48,216 nt of DNA from Thermoguttaceae bacterium. GTDB lineage: Bacteria; Planctomycetota; Planctomycetia; Pirellulales; Thermoguttaceae. Position numbers and translations under genes: made by a program. Of the stretch, positions 1-8,818 are shown piece by piece; within the stretch, counting starts at the first letter, position 1, and the number at the start of each line of letters is the position of its first letter. Under the pieces are notes generated by a model. The model had not been told where the DNA came from. It was given only the letters and a program-made list of their open reading frames with translations, and made no database searches. The DNA lies in NCBI GenBank assembly GCA_017557195.1, contig JAFZAL010000030.1, positions 1-48,216 of the forward strand. The letters are read 5' to 3'.

Positions 1-788
1 ACCGGTCGATTGTGCGGGCAGACGTCCTGGCAGACATCGCAGCCGAAAACCCGATTCCCCACGCGGCTGGCGATTTCGTCTGGAATTGGCCCGCGATGTT
101 CGATAAGCCAGTAGCTCAAACAGCGGCGAGCGTCCAAGCCGGAATCGGACAGAGCGCCTGTCGGGCAGGTGTCGATGCACCTGCGGCACTCTTCGCAGGA
201 AACAAATCGCCCTCCTTGACCGGGCGTAGGATGAAGGGGTTCTGTCGACAGCAAAACCGCCAGGTTGACCCGGCTGCCCCAGTCGCCGCACTGCATCAGT
301 GTGTTTTTGCCGATGTATCCCAGTCCAGCGGTCAGAGCGGCGTCTTTTTCCAAAATAGGAGCGGTATCGACCACGCCTCGGCATTTGCCGTTGGGAAACA
401 ACTCGCGATGAGTTTGAGCAAGCTGCTTGAGCGTTCGGCGGATTCAGCTGTGGTAATCTTCGCTGACAGCGTAGAACGCGATTCGACCTCGAACTGCGCC
501 TGACGATTCGCCCGTTTCGGATTCCAGACAGGGGAACGCGCTTTTTGCAAGCGATTCCGTTTCCTGCGGCATTGCCAGGACAACCATCGACCGAACGCCC
601 GGCAGAACCGCGTTGGCGTCTGCGTACGCTTCGCGCCGGGCGGACAGGTACGTCATGTCGGCATTGCAGCCGTCGTCCAGCCAGCGATAAAACCTGTCCA
701 AGCCGTTCGGACGCCGCGCTTCAATAATCCCTGCGGAAACCGCCCCGAGTTCCTTCGCTCTCGACAGTAATACTTCCTCTGCGCTCAT
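1..788 (-). pseudogene. queG: Epoxyqueuosine reductase QueG, interrupted by in-frame TGA, runs off the window
   Basis: QueG reduces epoxyqueuosine to queuosine in tRNA using cobalamin and two 4Fe-4S clusters. The first 114 codons (788 to 447) read as a typical QueG N-terminus with a YLSARRE motif and end at ...SEDYHS. The codon at 444-446 is TGA. Beyond it the same frame stays open to the window edge and continues the family: RRTLKQLAQTHREL, VVDTAPILEKDA, LGYIGKNTLM, then two ferredoxin-type clusters, CEECRRCIDTCPTGA and CDVCQDVCPHN. One base change therefore separates an intact gene from a truncated one; no frameshift is needed. It could be a genuine nonsense mutation or a sequencing or assembly error. 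The catalytic and Fe-S parts lie after the stop, so a product ending there should be inactive. Family assignment is firm. Confidence 0.85.
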
Positions 789-837
789 AAATCATAGTAT
801 AATACGAACTGAACGCTAAAAAAAGGGGGGGAGGGGG

Positions 838-960
838 ATGAGTAGTTAGGAGTGAGGGGTGAGGAGTGAGGAGTTGACAAATGCGTAATGCGTAATTCGT
901 AATTACGCAAAGCGCTCCTCTCGTGGTTTACTACTGCCTACTGCCTATTGCCTACTGCCT
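838..960. repeat. Heptamer array element 1 (core GCGCTTTGCGT on minus)
   Basis: Left arm: GTGAGGA-type heptads, followed by GCGTAAT heptads. The centre reads ACGCAAAGCGCT. Right arm: CTACTGC heptads, which on the minus strand read GGCAGTA. The right arm overlaps the last codons and stop of the HdeD-like gene, whose tail AVGNRQ and TAG stop are written by the repeat. It has the same architecture as the arrays near 1.7, 14.1, 17.5, 39.9 and 46.2 kb. Confidence 0.7.
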
Positions 961-1558
961 CGCTCTGCGCCCGTTTGTGAATTCTCTTTATCGCGATGAA
1001 TATCGACAGGAGCGTTATCCCGCCGACAAGCAGGTCGATTCCAAACAGCAGCCCAACAATCCAGGTTGAGTCCATCGGAATAATCCAGAGAATTAAAACG
1101 CCTAAAATGACGGACATGATTCCGCTGAAAAGCGACATGCCGTAGGAAACGCCGCTAAGACGTCCGAAACCGAAGATTTTCAGGCATCCTTCAACGAGGA
1201 AGTAAACGCCCAGCGTCAGGGAGAGCGCGTAAAGCCCCAGCAGCGGGTGCAAAAGCATAATCGCCCCGGAAATAATCGCGAGAATCGACAGCAACGCCAC
1301 CAAAATGCGCTGGCTGACCTTTTTCCAGGCGAAAATATGAAACGCAAACGTCAATCCCGTTCCGATCATCACGCAGCCCAGCACGACGTTTATGATTTCA
1401 CTGAAGAAAAACGGCGAAATAATCGCCACGATTCCCAAAACGCAAATCGTTGCTGCAGCGGCAATTAGGGAAATTGACGGTTTTGGCAGACGAAAAGCCG
1501 ACGGTTGAAGCAGCACATCGTCGGTTTGTTCGTTGTAAACGGTTGTTGGATTTGTCAT
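938..1558 (-). CDS. HdeD/DUF308-family membrane protein
   Basis: A 206-aa inner-membrane protein with six hydrophobic segments in about residues 30-190, and a short polar N-terminus. The spacing and glycine-rich helices (LGVYFLVEG, LGVLILW, LFGIDLLVGG) match the HdeD/DUF308 family, known from acid resistance in enterobacteria but of unclear role elsewhere. The start is supported by AAGGAG about 6 nt upstream of the ATG. The C-terminal residues AVGNRQ and the stop codon lie inside a heptamer repeat array, so the native tail has probably been replaced or extended by the repeat. It stands alone between queG and prs. The family call is moderately sure; the function is unknown. Confidence 0.7.
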   Translation of the reverse strand: MTNPTTVYNEQTDDVLLQPSAFRLPKPSISLIAAAATICVLGIVAIISPFFFSEIINVVLGCVMIGTGLTFAFHIFAWKKVSQRILVALLSILAIISGAIMLLHPLLGLYALSLTLGVYFLVEGCLKIFGFGRLSGVSYGMSLFSGIMSVILGVLILWIIPMDSTWIVGLLFGIDLLVGGITLLSIFIAIKRIHKRAQSEAVGNRQ

Positions 1559-1672
1559 TATGTCTCCTTGAAATGTTCTAAATTATTTGGAAAAAAACGC
1601 TCCTGGACGCAAACTTTCTCTAAACTGCTTAAATTGTATCCCTGTTGGCAAAAAATTTTTTCAATCCGCTCC

Positions 1673-1700
1673 TTGTCAATATTATTCTTTGATGTACAAT
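1673..1700 (+). promoter_or_regulatory. Promoter of prs
   Basis: TTGTCA and TACAAT are separated by 16 nt. Transcription would start near 1707, exactly where the heptamer array begins, so the array forms most of the prs 5' untranslated region. Confidence 0.5.
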
Positions 1701-1706
1701 AGACGG

Positions 1707-1803
1707 AAGTTGCGAGTTGCGAGTTGCGAGTTGCGAGAGATTTTTTGAGACGCTTGCGCCAATTCCTAATTCCGCATTCCGCATACCGAATTTATAGCTG
1801 CAA
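1707..1803. repeat. Heptamer array element 2 in the prs leader
   Basis: Four and a half copies of AGTTGCG are followed by the core GAGACGCTTGCGCC. Degenerate heptads follow that read GGAATGC/GGAATTA on the minus strand. The segment lies between the prs promoter and start codon and leaves no clear Shine-Dalgarno before the ATG at 1816. Confidence 0.65.
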
Positions 1804-1815
1804 CTCCCTTGAATT

Positions 1816-2787
1816 ATGTATACCTACAACCTCATACCTGAAATGAAAATTTTTAGCGGTCGGTCGAATCCGGACCTTGCAACGCGGATGTGTGATTACC
1901 TGGGCGTCAAGTTGGGTAAAATCTCGATTGGCAACTTCCCAGACGGCGAAATTTTTTGCAAAATTGAAGAAGACGTTCGCGGACGCGACATTTTCATCGT
2001 TCAGTCAACCGGTCGAGACGTCAACGAAGCGTTGATGGAACTGTTGATTATGATCGACTCGTTCCGTCGCGCCAGCGCCTCACGCATTACCGCTGTTATC
2101 CCGTATTACGGATACGCCCGGCAGGACCGCAAAGACGAAGGCCGCGTTCCGATTACCGCCAAGCTGGTTGCAAACCTGCTCACCAAGGCGGGCGTTGACC
2201 GCGTTTTGTCCATCGACCTGCATGCCGCTCAGATTCAGGGCTTTTTCGACATCCCCGTCGATCATCTGCACGCGACGCCGGTTCTGGACGAGTTCATTCA
2301 GAAGATGAATCTGCCGCAGGACAAGCTCATGGTCGTTAGCCCGGACGAAGGCAGTATCAAGCGCGCTCAGGCGCACGCAGACAACCTCAACTGCCCGCTT
2401 GCCGTGGTCGACAAACGCCGAACCAGCGCGACAGAAACCCGTCAGGCAAACCTCATCGGTCCGTCAGTTGAAGGGAAAACCGTTATCATCTTTGACGACA
2501 TGATTTCCACCGCCGGGTCAATTACCGGGGCGGCGAAAATGGTCAAAGAAGCCGGCGCAGAAAAGATTTATCTGTGCGCTACCCACGGCGTTTTCTGCGG
2601 CGACGCGCTCAACAAGCTCAACAACGCGCCCATTGACGGTTTGGCTGTTACAAACACGATTTACATTCCGGAAGATCAGCGACCCAACAACACCGTTGTC
2701 GTAGACGTTTCCGCCATGCTGGCAGAAGCCGTCAGACGAATTCACTACAACGAATCCGTCAGCATGCTGTTCAAATCTCGATATTAA
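1816..2787 (+). CDS. prs: Ribose-phosphate pyrophosphokinase
   Basis: Makes phosphoribosyl pyrophosphate from ribose 5-phosphate and ATP in the cytoplasm, feeding purine, pyrimidine, histidine and tryptophan synthesis. The 323-aa length is standard. Visible family motifs are KIFSGRSNPDLA, GNFPDGE, the ATP-loop region YYGYARQDRK, the catalytic DLHAAQIQGFF segment and the PRPP loop IIFDDMISTAGS. The first ATG is used here; the Met at 1843 (MKIFSG) is an alternative, because homologues often begin there and neither ATG has an obvious Shine-Dalgarno. A repeat array occupies the leader. A strong terminator follows 27 nt after the stop, so prs is monocistronic. Confidence 0.95.
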   Translation: MYTYNLIPEMKIFSGRSNPDLATRMCDYLGVKLGKISIGNFPDGEIFCKIEEDVRGRDIFIVQSTGRDVNEALMELLIMIDSFRRASASRITAVIPYYGYARQDRKDEGRVPITAKLVANLLTKAGVDRVLSIDLHAAQIQGFFDIPVDHLHATPVLDEFIQKMNLPQDKLMVVSPDEGSIKRAQAHADNLNCPLAVVDKRRTSATETRQANLIGPSVEGKTVIIFDDMISTAGSITGAAKMVKEAGAEKIYLCATHGVFCGDALNKLNNAPIDGLAVTNTIYIPEDQRPNNTVVVDVSAMLAEAVRRIHYNESVSMLFKSRY

Positions 2788-2814
2788 TAGAAATCGAGCG
2801 CTTAAAACAAATCA

Positions 2815-2843
2815 GGGAGAGCTTAACCGCTCTCCCTTTTTTT
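2815..2843 (+). terminator. Intrinsic terminator of prs
   Basis: Perfect 8-bp stem GGGAGAGC/GCTCTCCC with a 6-nt loop, followed by seven T. Confidence 0.9.
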
Positions 2844-3020
2844 ATGTGCTGACGTACGCAGGCGCTTTCCCATTTGAAAATTGGCCTGTAATTATATAAT
2901 AAAAATCTGACTAAAATTAAGAATTAAATTTTTAAAACTTATTATCACAGCATATATTGATTATTTATGCCTGCAACAGTAGTAATTTATATAAAGTTTG
3001 GTATTTTTCTTAAGTTGAGT

Positions 3021-3049
3021 CGTTAAAAATAAAAATTTTATGTTATAAT
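3021..3049 (+). promoter_or_regulatory. Conserved promoter region of PEP-CTERM gene 1
   Basis: The box CGTTAAAAAT lies upstream of a TATAATATAATA stretch (TATAAT at 3044-3049). The same two blocks in the same order precede the inverted paralogue at 44.3 kb. The -35 is weak (TTAAAA, 15-nt spacing), so an additional activator or another sigma factor is possible. The rest of the 2788-3142 gap is AT-rich and holds only this region, the prs terminator and the leader hairpin. Confidence 0.45.
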
Positions 3050-3104
3050 ATAATAAAGTATAAAAATATATAACTATACTGTTTCAGTATGAGTATATTA
3101 TCAC

Positions 3105-3120
3105 TTGTTGGAAACAACGA
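3105..3120 (+). promoter_or_regulatory. 5' leader hairpin with GAAA tetraloop, PEP-CTERM gene 1
   Basis: TTGTTG-GAAA-CAACGA forms a 6-bp stem with a GNRA loop, 23 nt before the ATG. It is followed by a conserved GAGG Shine-Dalgarno at 3134-3137. The same hairpin and Shine-Dalgarno occur upstream of the paralogue at 44261. Confidence 0.5.
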
Positions 3121-3142
3121 TTTTAATTGAATTGAGGTTAAC

Positions 3143-6100
3143 ATGAAAACCTTTCAGAATGTTACATTGCGTCTTTGCGCGTTGATTGCAGCGCTGGCGC
3201 TGTTTGCTCAACCCGTTCAGGCGGATCCGGTTTTGCGCGGTTACTGGACGTTTGACGGAGACTCTGTCGAAAGCGGTACTATTACAGAATCCGCCGGTTA
3301 TGTAACCGCAGGAACGCACGATGGAATTCTCGTCAATAAAACTTCGGTTGTCGATGAACAAACCGTCAACGGAATTTCATTCAAACCTATTACCGGCGAA
3401 GGCGAAATCGTAGAACCGGGCAACCATTTGTCTTCCGGCAACTACATCTCGTTCACAAACGATTCGTACGCGATTATTCAAAACACCTCAACAGCAACGA
3501 CTAATGAGGCTCTGTTAAGTCCCAATTATTTGAATACTTACGACTTCGCAGGCGCGTCCTATACGATTTCCGCCTGGGTCAAAGGCATGCCTGACGGCAG
3601 CTGGGAACCGTACATCGCCAAAAACGGCGAGGGCGGATACGGTTGGCAGCTGCGTCGTCAGGGTGGAAACTCGTATCCGACGTTTACCTATCGTATTTCC
3701 GGCGGCGACGACGACCCCGTCCCTAACGTTAGCGGATATAATAATATCAATGACGGTCAATGGCACAACCTCGTTGCCGTCTATGGCGGAACGTATCGCG
3801 AACTGTACATGGACGGTCAAATCATTATGCGCATTCCAGACACCGCCGCTTCAGCTGGCGGTCAAGGTGAACCGCTGGTCTTTAGCGGTCGGTATACAGG
3901 CGGCGCCTATACCGGTTTTGCCAACATCTCTTTAGACGACGTTGCAATCTACTCTGGCGCTCTGCGAAACGATCAGGTTGCATACATCAGCGCCGGAGGA
4001 GATCCTACTAAAATTGCTACCGTTGAAGCTGGAACCAAAACGATTAATATTGGTCTGAACTCAATTGTTGGATCAGACGGCGTATCGTTTACTCGCACCG
4101 GCAATATTTCCCGCAATTGGCTCGACGAAGACATGCACTTCGATGGCAGCTCTTACCTCAGAACCAACCTTCCCGTCGGGTCGGCGGGTTTGAACGGTTC
4201 GTTTACTGCGTCCGCCTGGGTGAAACTCGAGGGCGACAGTCTGTCAGGCGACAGATCAATCTTTGGCAATGACGCTACAGGAGAAAATAAAGGTTTACAC
4301 CTGATTGTTCGAGACGGTCATCCTCACATGGGATTTTACAGCAACGACCTGCAAGCGTCCAGCACAACTCTTAAGACTGGCGAATGGTACTACCTTACCT
4401 GGCAGTACGACGCTGATAATCAAACGCAAAAGATTTATCTCGGCGGCGCTGAAATTGCCAGCCGAACAGGAGCTGCCGCCTTTGCTGGAACCAATTACCT
4501 GGATATCGGTAAGTCTATGGGCGGCGGTTATTTTACCGGCAACATTAAAGGCATATCCATTACAGACAGCGTTCTGACCTCTGATCAAATTAAAGCTCAG
4601 ATGAACGCTCCCGCAACTCCACACGTTGAGAATTTCGAGTGGGGCAAAAATGACGAATGGTACTCTGGCGGCGGCGCTTCGCTGGGAAATGTCGCTTCTA
4701 CAACTGTCAATAACACAACCTTTAAAGGTCTGACCACGTACCATACGGCTGCAACAGACGCGGAAAAGAATGTTTATAATGGCAGCAATGCCAAAATGGG
4801 CAACACAGACTATACCACCGGTATGGTTTGGGGACCGTCGTTTACCGTATTGGAAAACGAAGCGTCGATTTCCCTCGACGTTTTTGGCGGCAATGCAGCG
4901 TTAAACGTCAATGACCGCCAAACCGGCGGCGTGGGCGTTGCTCTTTGGGACTTGACAACTGGCGACTACGTTCGCGAGGGCGGCGATGTTGTTTATTTCA
5001 ACGGAAATGGCAGCAACGAACTTCAGCATAAAACGTTCTCCATTAATGGTCTCCAGGGACACAATCTGATGATCGTAAGCATAGACCGCAGCTACGGCGG
5101 TTGGGGCTGGGTTGGTCTGACCAATCTGGAAGCAGATGCGACTCAGGTCAGCGCTATTGCCGGAGCAGAACAGCATCATCTTGTTCTAACTGACTTCAAC
5201 TTCGACACAGCCGGCGAATTCAGCGGCATGTACGAAGTCGACGCCGAAGGAAACAGACTCGATTCCGTTACTCACTTTACCAACGGAACTCGAAACGGAA
5301 GCGCTGTTACCAACTATTATGTTGATAGTTCCGGAACGGCTAATAAAACTAAAGGCTTCCTCAGCTCAGGAACCGCTGCATACGGCGAAGAACAAACGAC
5401 AGGCGTTCTTCGTTCTGATCCGTTCCTCATTCAGGGCGACATTATGGAATTTTACATCGCCGGCGGCGATACCAATAAGCACATTGATTTGGTCGACGCC
5501 ACGGAAGATATTGTTTACCGTACCGCGACAGGCAATAGAACCAACGATTTCCGATACGATTTCTGGAGTCTGAAGGGACTTGAAGGCAAGTCGGTTTACA
5601 TCCGGATCGTTGACGCAGACGGCGGTTCCAGCTGGAGTCACCTGGAACTCGACCAAATTCGTCAAGTGAAATTTGCTCCGACTGCAACAGACGTTCTGGC
5701 GGCTGACAATGCATTAACCGCCCGACAGTTGGCGTTTTACGAGGTTGAGCCTGGCTTTAATGTGAATTCTTATAATTTGGATGGTACTGGCGTTAACGAC
5801 TTGACCTCGCTGGCTAATTATATTACTGGCGGAGCTGATGCAACAGAAAAGAAAATTCAAGTAACTCTTGACAATTTCATAGCTACAGAAGGAGCGCCCG
5901 TTGGCGTTGACGTTTTGTCTGTTTTGGACGTCAAATCCGCTGGCTTGTACACGTTGGTTGTCGGCAACGACGATCCGTTTGAACTCACGCTTAATGGCAA
6001 GGCAGTTGGATTGGGAGAATCTGACGGCAATTTGACTTTTATTCCGCTGCAGTTTAGCGAAGTTGGTCAATACGCTTTAGAAATGCTTTATTTGGATACT

Positions 6101-6310
6101 ACCGGAACTGGCGTTTCCTTATACGTAGCAGAAGGCGCTTACGATGAGTGGCAACGCGCCGCTATCTTTGAGCTGCTTTCTGGCGCTGGAGAGGGTAATA
6201 TTAAAGCGTACGCTCGGGATGTTGACCCCAACAAGATTCCGGAACCGTCCACCTGGGCGCTGCTGATTCTCGGCGCTGCTGGAATGTTGTACTGGCGAAA
6301 AAGAAAGTAA
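3143..6310 (+). CDS. Giant secreted LamG-domain protein with PEP-CTERM sorting tail (copy 1)
   Basis: A 1055-aa exported protein. Residues 1-27 are a signal peptide ending QPVQA. Two LamG/concanavalin-like jelly-roll domains follow, about 30-290 (GYWTFDGD, ISAWVKG, LDDVAIYSGAL) and 310-490 (DGSSYLRTNLPVGSAG, FTASAWVKL). The middle (about 500-880) is beta-rich, with a duplicated pattern around WGWVGLTNLE and WSHLELDQIRQ. The tail is a PEP-CTERM signal: PEPSTWALL, one membrane helix, then RKRK. By family knowledge such tails are cleaved by exosortase and the protein goes to the surface or matrix; no exosortase lies in the window. The start has GAGG 5 nt upstream. It is visibly close to the inverted gene at 41136-44261. 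The ligand is unknown; carbohydrate binding is inferred from LamG only. Confidence 0.85.
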   Translation: MKTFQNVTLRLCALIAALALFAQPVQADPVLRGYWTFDGDSVESGTITESAGYVTAGTHDGILVNKTSVVDEQTVNGISFKPITGEGEIVEPGNHLSSGNYISFTNDSYAIIQNTSTATTNEALLSPNYLNTYDFAGASYTISAWVKGMPDGSWEPYIAKNGEGGYGWQLRRQGGNSYPTFTYRISGGDDDPVPNVSGYNNINDGQWHNLVAVYGGTYRELYMDGQIIMRIPDTAASAGGQGEPLVFSGRYTGGAYTGFANISLDDVAIYSGALRNDQVAYISAGGDPTKIATVEAGTKTINIGLNSIVGSDGVSFTRTGNISRNWLDEDMHFDGSSYLRTNLPVGSAGLNGSFTASAWVKLEGDSLSGDRSIFGNDATGENKGLHLIVRDGHPHMGFYSNDLQASSTTLKTGEWYYLTWQYDADNQTQKIYLGGAEIASRTGAAAFAGTNYLDIGKSMGGGYFTGNIKGISITDSVLTSDQIKAQMNAPATPHVENFEWGKNDEWYSGGGASLGNVASTTVNNTTFKGLTTYHTAATDAEKNVYNGSNAKMGNTDYTTGMVWGPSFTVLENEASISLDVFGGNAALNVNDRQTGGVGVALWDLTTGDYVREGGDVVYFNGNGSNELQHKTFSINGLQGHNLMIVSIDRSYGGWGWVGLTNLEADATQVSAIAGAEQHHLVLTDFNFDTAGEFSGMYEVDAEGNRLDSVTHFTNGTRNGSAVTNYYVDSSGTANKTKGFLSSGTAAYGEEQTTGVLRSDPFLIQGDIMEFYIAGGDTNKHIDLVDATEDIVYRTATGNRTNDFRYDFWSLKGLEGKSVYIRIVDADGGSSWSHLELDQIRQVKFAPTATDVLAADNALTARQLAFYEVEPGFNVNSYNLDGTGVNDLTSLANYITGGADATEKKIQVTLDNFIATEGAPVGVDVLSVLDVKSAGLYTLVVGNDDPFELTLNGKAVGLGESDGNLTFIPLQFSEVGQYALEMLYLDTTGTGVSLYVAEGAYDEWQRAAIFELLSGAGEGNIKAYARDVDPNKIPEPSTWALLILGAAGMLYWRKRK

Positions 6311-6364
6311 CATGCAACCCACGGGTGTGAACTCGCAGGGTAAAAATCAGCGTAGATAAACATA

Positions 6365-6390
6365 AAGCGGGAGGAAACTCCCGCTTTTTT
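6365..6390 (+). terminator. Intrinsic terminator of PEP-CTERM gene 1
   Basis: 9-bp stem AAGCGGGAG/CTCCCGCTT closed by a GAAA loop and followed by a T run. Confidence 0.9.
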
Positions 6391-6443
6391 CTTTAGTCAA
6401 TCCAAACGTGGACAGCCTGTAAAAGGATTACGCTGCTCATTTA

Positions 6444-7646
6444 TCATTCAACGTTTCCGCCCTGAAAACGAACGTACTTCGGCAGTTCGCCAATCAGCGG
6501 ACGCAGGTATTCGATGCAGGCGTCTGTTACAAACAGATTTTCGTCGTCGATGAATTCGTCGGGCATGGGCTTGGCGCCGATAGCGACGTCTTTCAGCGGG
6601 GCGGTTCCCAGCGAGTACTTGTAGGGGCTGGTCGAATCGCGTTCGATGGTAACCATGACGCCCGTCGTGCCTTCAACCGCCAGTTCGACAGCGCGCTTTC
6701 CGCAAGCGTACGCTTCGTCGATGTCAGACTGGTTGGCTCTGTCGGCAGCGCACATCTGGAGAGATTCCGTAACCTGGAATTCGCCGCGCCAGCCGAATTC
6801 TTCCTTGATCATCTGGTGCAGCATCATGGCGGCAGAAGTTCCGCCCATGGCGCCGAATTCAATGTTGGAGAACTTGTCAGCCGTCTTGGACGCGCTGACC
6901 GGGGTTCCGTCAGCGTAGCAGACGCCTTCGCCGCAGACTATGCTCACCCAGCCGAAGAGATCGTAAACCTTTTTGACCTGTCCGAGGAACTTGTCTCTGT
7001 CAAAGGCGCGTTCCGGAACGAGAATAATATGCGGAGCGTCGTCACAGGCGTCTTTCGCCAAAGCGGCGGCGGCGGGAAGCCAACCGGCGGATCTGCCAAC
7101 CGTCTGGAAAATGACGTACTGGTCAACGCGCTTCATGTCGCGAGCGAGCATGCCCGCCTGCTTGACCGACATGGCGACGTAACGTCCGGCAGAGCCGAAT
7201 CCCGGCGTATGATCGGTGCAGCACAGGTCGTTGTCGACGGTTTTCGGAACGCCAACGCCGCGCAGTTCCCAGCCCTGTTCTTTGCAGTACTGTTCCATAC
7301 GGCAAATCGTGTCCATCGTGTCGTTGCCGCCAGCCAGGAAGTAGTAACGAATGTTGTACTTCTTGAACATCTCCAAAGCGGGGGCGAAATCGCCGTCCTG
7401 GAGCTTGTGTCGGCAAGAGCCAAGAGCGCTGGAGGGCGTGTACTTCAGACCTTCGATAATCGCGGGATCTTCTTTGCCCAGATCGATAACTTCATTTTTC
7501 ATGAACCCTTCGATGCCGTAACGCATGCCGTAGACATGTTCAATGGCTTCCTGTTTGAGGGCTTCCTGAATAACGCCGCACAGCGACGAGTTAATAACCG
7601 AGGTCGGACCGCCGGACTGACCGACAATAGCGTTTCCTTTAAGCAT
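6444..7646 (-). CDS. 6-phosphofructokinase, probably pyrophosphate-dependent
   Basis: A 400-aa PfkA-superfamily enzyme that phosphorylates fructose 6-phosphate in glycolysis. Motifs: GQSGGPT near the N-terminus, GGND at about 106-109 where ATP enzymes have GGDG, and PKTVDND at about 134-140 where ATP enzymes have PGTIDND. The Asp and Lys at these two places are the established signature of PPi-dependent enzymes, so the reaction is probably reversible and uses PPi. The start at 7646 has AGGAG 9 nt upstream; the longer open frame from 7712 adds 22 residues without family likeness. It is monocistronic, with a promoter directly upstream. Phosphoryl donor specificity is inferred, not shown. Confidence 0.88.
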   Translation of the reverse strand: MLKGNAIVGQSGGPTSVINSSLCGVIQEALKQEAIEHVYGMRYGIEGFMKNEVIDLGKEDPAIIEGLKYTPSSALGSCRHKLQDGDFAPALEMFKKYNIRYYFLAGGNDTMDTICRMEQYCKEQGWELRGVGVPKTVDNDLCCTDHTPGFGSAGRYVAMSVKQAGMLARDMKRVDQYVIFQTVGRSAGWLPAAAALAKDACDDAPHIILVPERAFDRDKFLGQVKKVYDLFGWVSIVCGEGVCYADGTPVSASKTADKFSNIEFGAMGGTSAAMMLHQMIKEEFGWRGEFQVTESLQMCAADRANQSDIDEAYACGKRAVELAVEGTTGVMVTIERDSTSPYKYSLGTAPLKDVAIGAKPMPDEFIDDENLFVTDACIEYLRPLIGELPKYVRFQGGNVE

Positions 7647-7666
7647 TTGAAAATACTCCTTGCTAA

Positions 7667-7694
7667 AATATAGGGTAATGAGTTTGCACTTCAA
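7667..7694 (-). promoter_or_regulatory. Promoter of the phosphofructokinase gene
   Basis: On the minus strand TTGAAG and TATATT are separated by 16 nt. The leader would be about 15 nt, just enough for the AGGAG ribosome-binding site. Confidence 0.45.
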
Positions 7695-7977
7695 TAGAAC
7701 TCTTATTGTCAATTATACCCACAAAAAAATTTTTTGGAATACCCTTGTCAGGAAAAACAGCAATAATGTTTGAACATCCGTCTTTATGAGTATTCTACAG
7801 TAATTGGAGTTATTTATGCGCTTATAATGGAAAAGAAAACGTTTATATTACGACTTCTCCAGCGTATTCCTTGAAATATTCAATAATACTGCAATGCGGA
7901 CAGGTCAATATGTTCCTTTATAACGGCAGAAATAGAATAATTTTCCATCTTTTTTTACTTCTTTTTCAAATTTGTTG

Positions 7978-8006
7978 TTGCAAATACCTTGAGTTGAGTG
8001 TATAAT
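7978..8006 (+). promoter_or_regulatory. Promoter of the zinc-ribbon/DUF4190 gene
   Basis: TTGCAA and TATAAT have 17-nt spacing, close to consensus. The gap from 7695 to 8187 holds this promoter and a 49-codon open frame (8018-8167, MEFLLMWIAF...) without a ribosome-binding site or likeness I recognise. It also holds a 28-nt segment (8133-8160) that recurs at 8657-8684. Nothing else is seen. Confidence 0.6.
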
Positions 8007-8187
8007 GACTAACAGTATGGAATTCCTCCTTATGTGGATTGCTTTTGGGGTTTACCATATATTATTGAAAGAATCCTGTGTTTTTTCATCAGGCGCCAAC
8101 TTATCGGAGGAACCTTATTTCATATTGGGCGATGAGGGACCTGCCGTAGCATCCGTTTACATGTAACTTCAAACAAGGAGTGTACAT

Positions 8188-8610
8188 ATGCCTCAATTTA
8201 CTTGTAGAAAGTGTGGAAATCTTCTACCAGAAGGACAGACGGTTTGTCCTTACTGTGGAACAAACAATGAAACAAACTTTGGAACAGACATTGCTCAAAG
8301 CGACCCTTCAGTTAATAACGCTGACCAAGACAACAAAAATACTTTTGCATTAGTTGGCATGATCACTGGTATAGTGTCTGTCGTATTAATGCCGTTGATG
8401 TCTTGTTTCTGTACGCCAGGCAATGTGGTCTTAGGCATACTTCCAATCGTCTTTGGAATTTTGGGATTAAATTATATAAAAGATCATCCTGGAGCTGAAG
8501 GAAAAGTACAATCCTGGGTCGGAATTGGTCTTGGCGCTTTTACTCTTCTGGCAGGACTGATTTTAATTGTCATTATGGTTATTTTTATGATTGCAAGCCA
8601 TAGTGTCTGA
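8188..8610 (+). CDS. Zinc-ribbon plus DUF4190-like membrane protein
   Basis: A 140-aa protein. Residues 5-24 form a zinc ribbon (CRKCGN...CPYCG). After a polar linker come two hydrophobic stretches (about 53-95 and 112-138) with VLGILPIVFGILGL, typical of DUF4190-type membrane proteins fused to zinc ribbons. The role of this family is not known. AAGGAG lies 8-9 nt before the ATG. Downstream is a decayed second DUF4190 segment and then a DUF2752 protein, so this cluster has probably lost or rearranged a paralogue. The terminator at 9265 closes the unit. Confidence 0.7.
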   Translation: MPQFTCRKCGNLLPEGQTVCPYCGTNNETNFGTDIAQSDPSVNNADQDNKNTFALVGMITGIVSVVLMPLMSCFCTPGNVVLGILPIVFGILGLNYIKDHPGAEGKVQSWVGIGLGAFTLLAGLILIVIMVIFMIASHSV

Positions 8611-8618
8611 AATCGCGC

Positions 8619-8818
8619 TTGCCTAACTGGGCGACAAATCAGCGTGAAAAAGCATTTGAGGAACCTGCTGAGACATCCATTTACTCCGCGGGTTCCTCTG
8701 CCAATGCAACAATTAGTTTGATTGCTGGAGTAATATCTGCGTTCACAACGTGTTTTTACAGAGGTTCTTTGAGTTTGCCCGGGGTATTGTTGCAATCGTC
8801 TTTGGAATTTTAGGATTA
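8619..8818 (+). pseudogene. Decayed DUF4190-like gene remnant
   Basis: Two frames together resemble the membrane part of the preceding gene. One frame reads ATISLIAGVISAFTTCF, and a shifted frame then reads GIVAIVFGILGLM. This parallels the neighbour's MITGIVSVV...GILPIVFGILGL. A frameshift near 8755-8775 breaks it. It may be the former N-terminal half of the DUF2752 protein that follows. Confidence 0.5.

Noticed and set aside
444..446. TGA in queG as a selenocysteine codon
   Set aside because: The position is variable in the family and not catalytic, and no SECIS-like hairpin was apparent just downstream.
6816..7673. 285-codon plus-strand open frame
   Set aside because: Mirror of the phosphofructokinase gene with no motif of its own.
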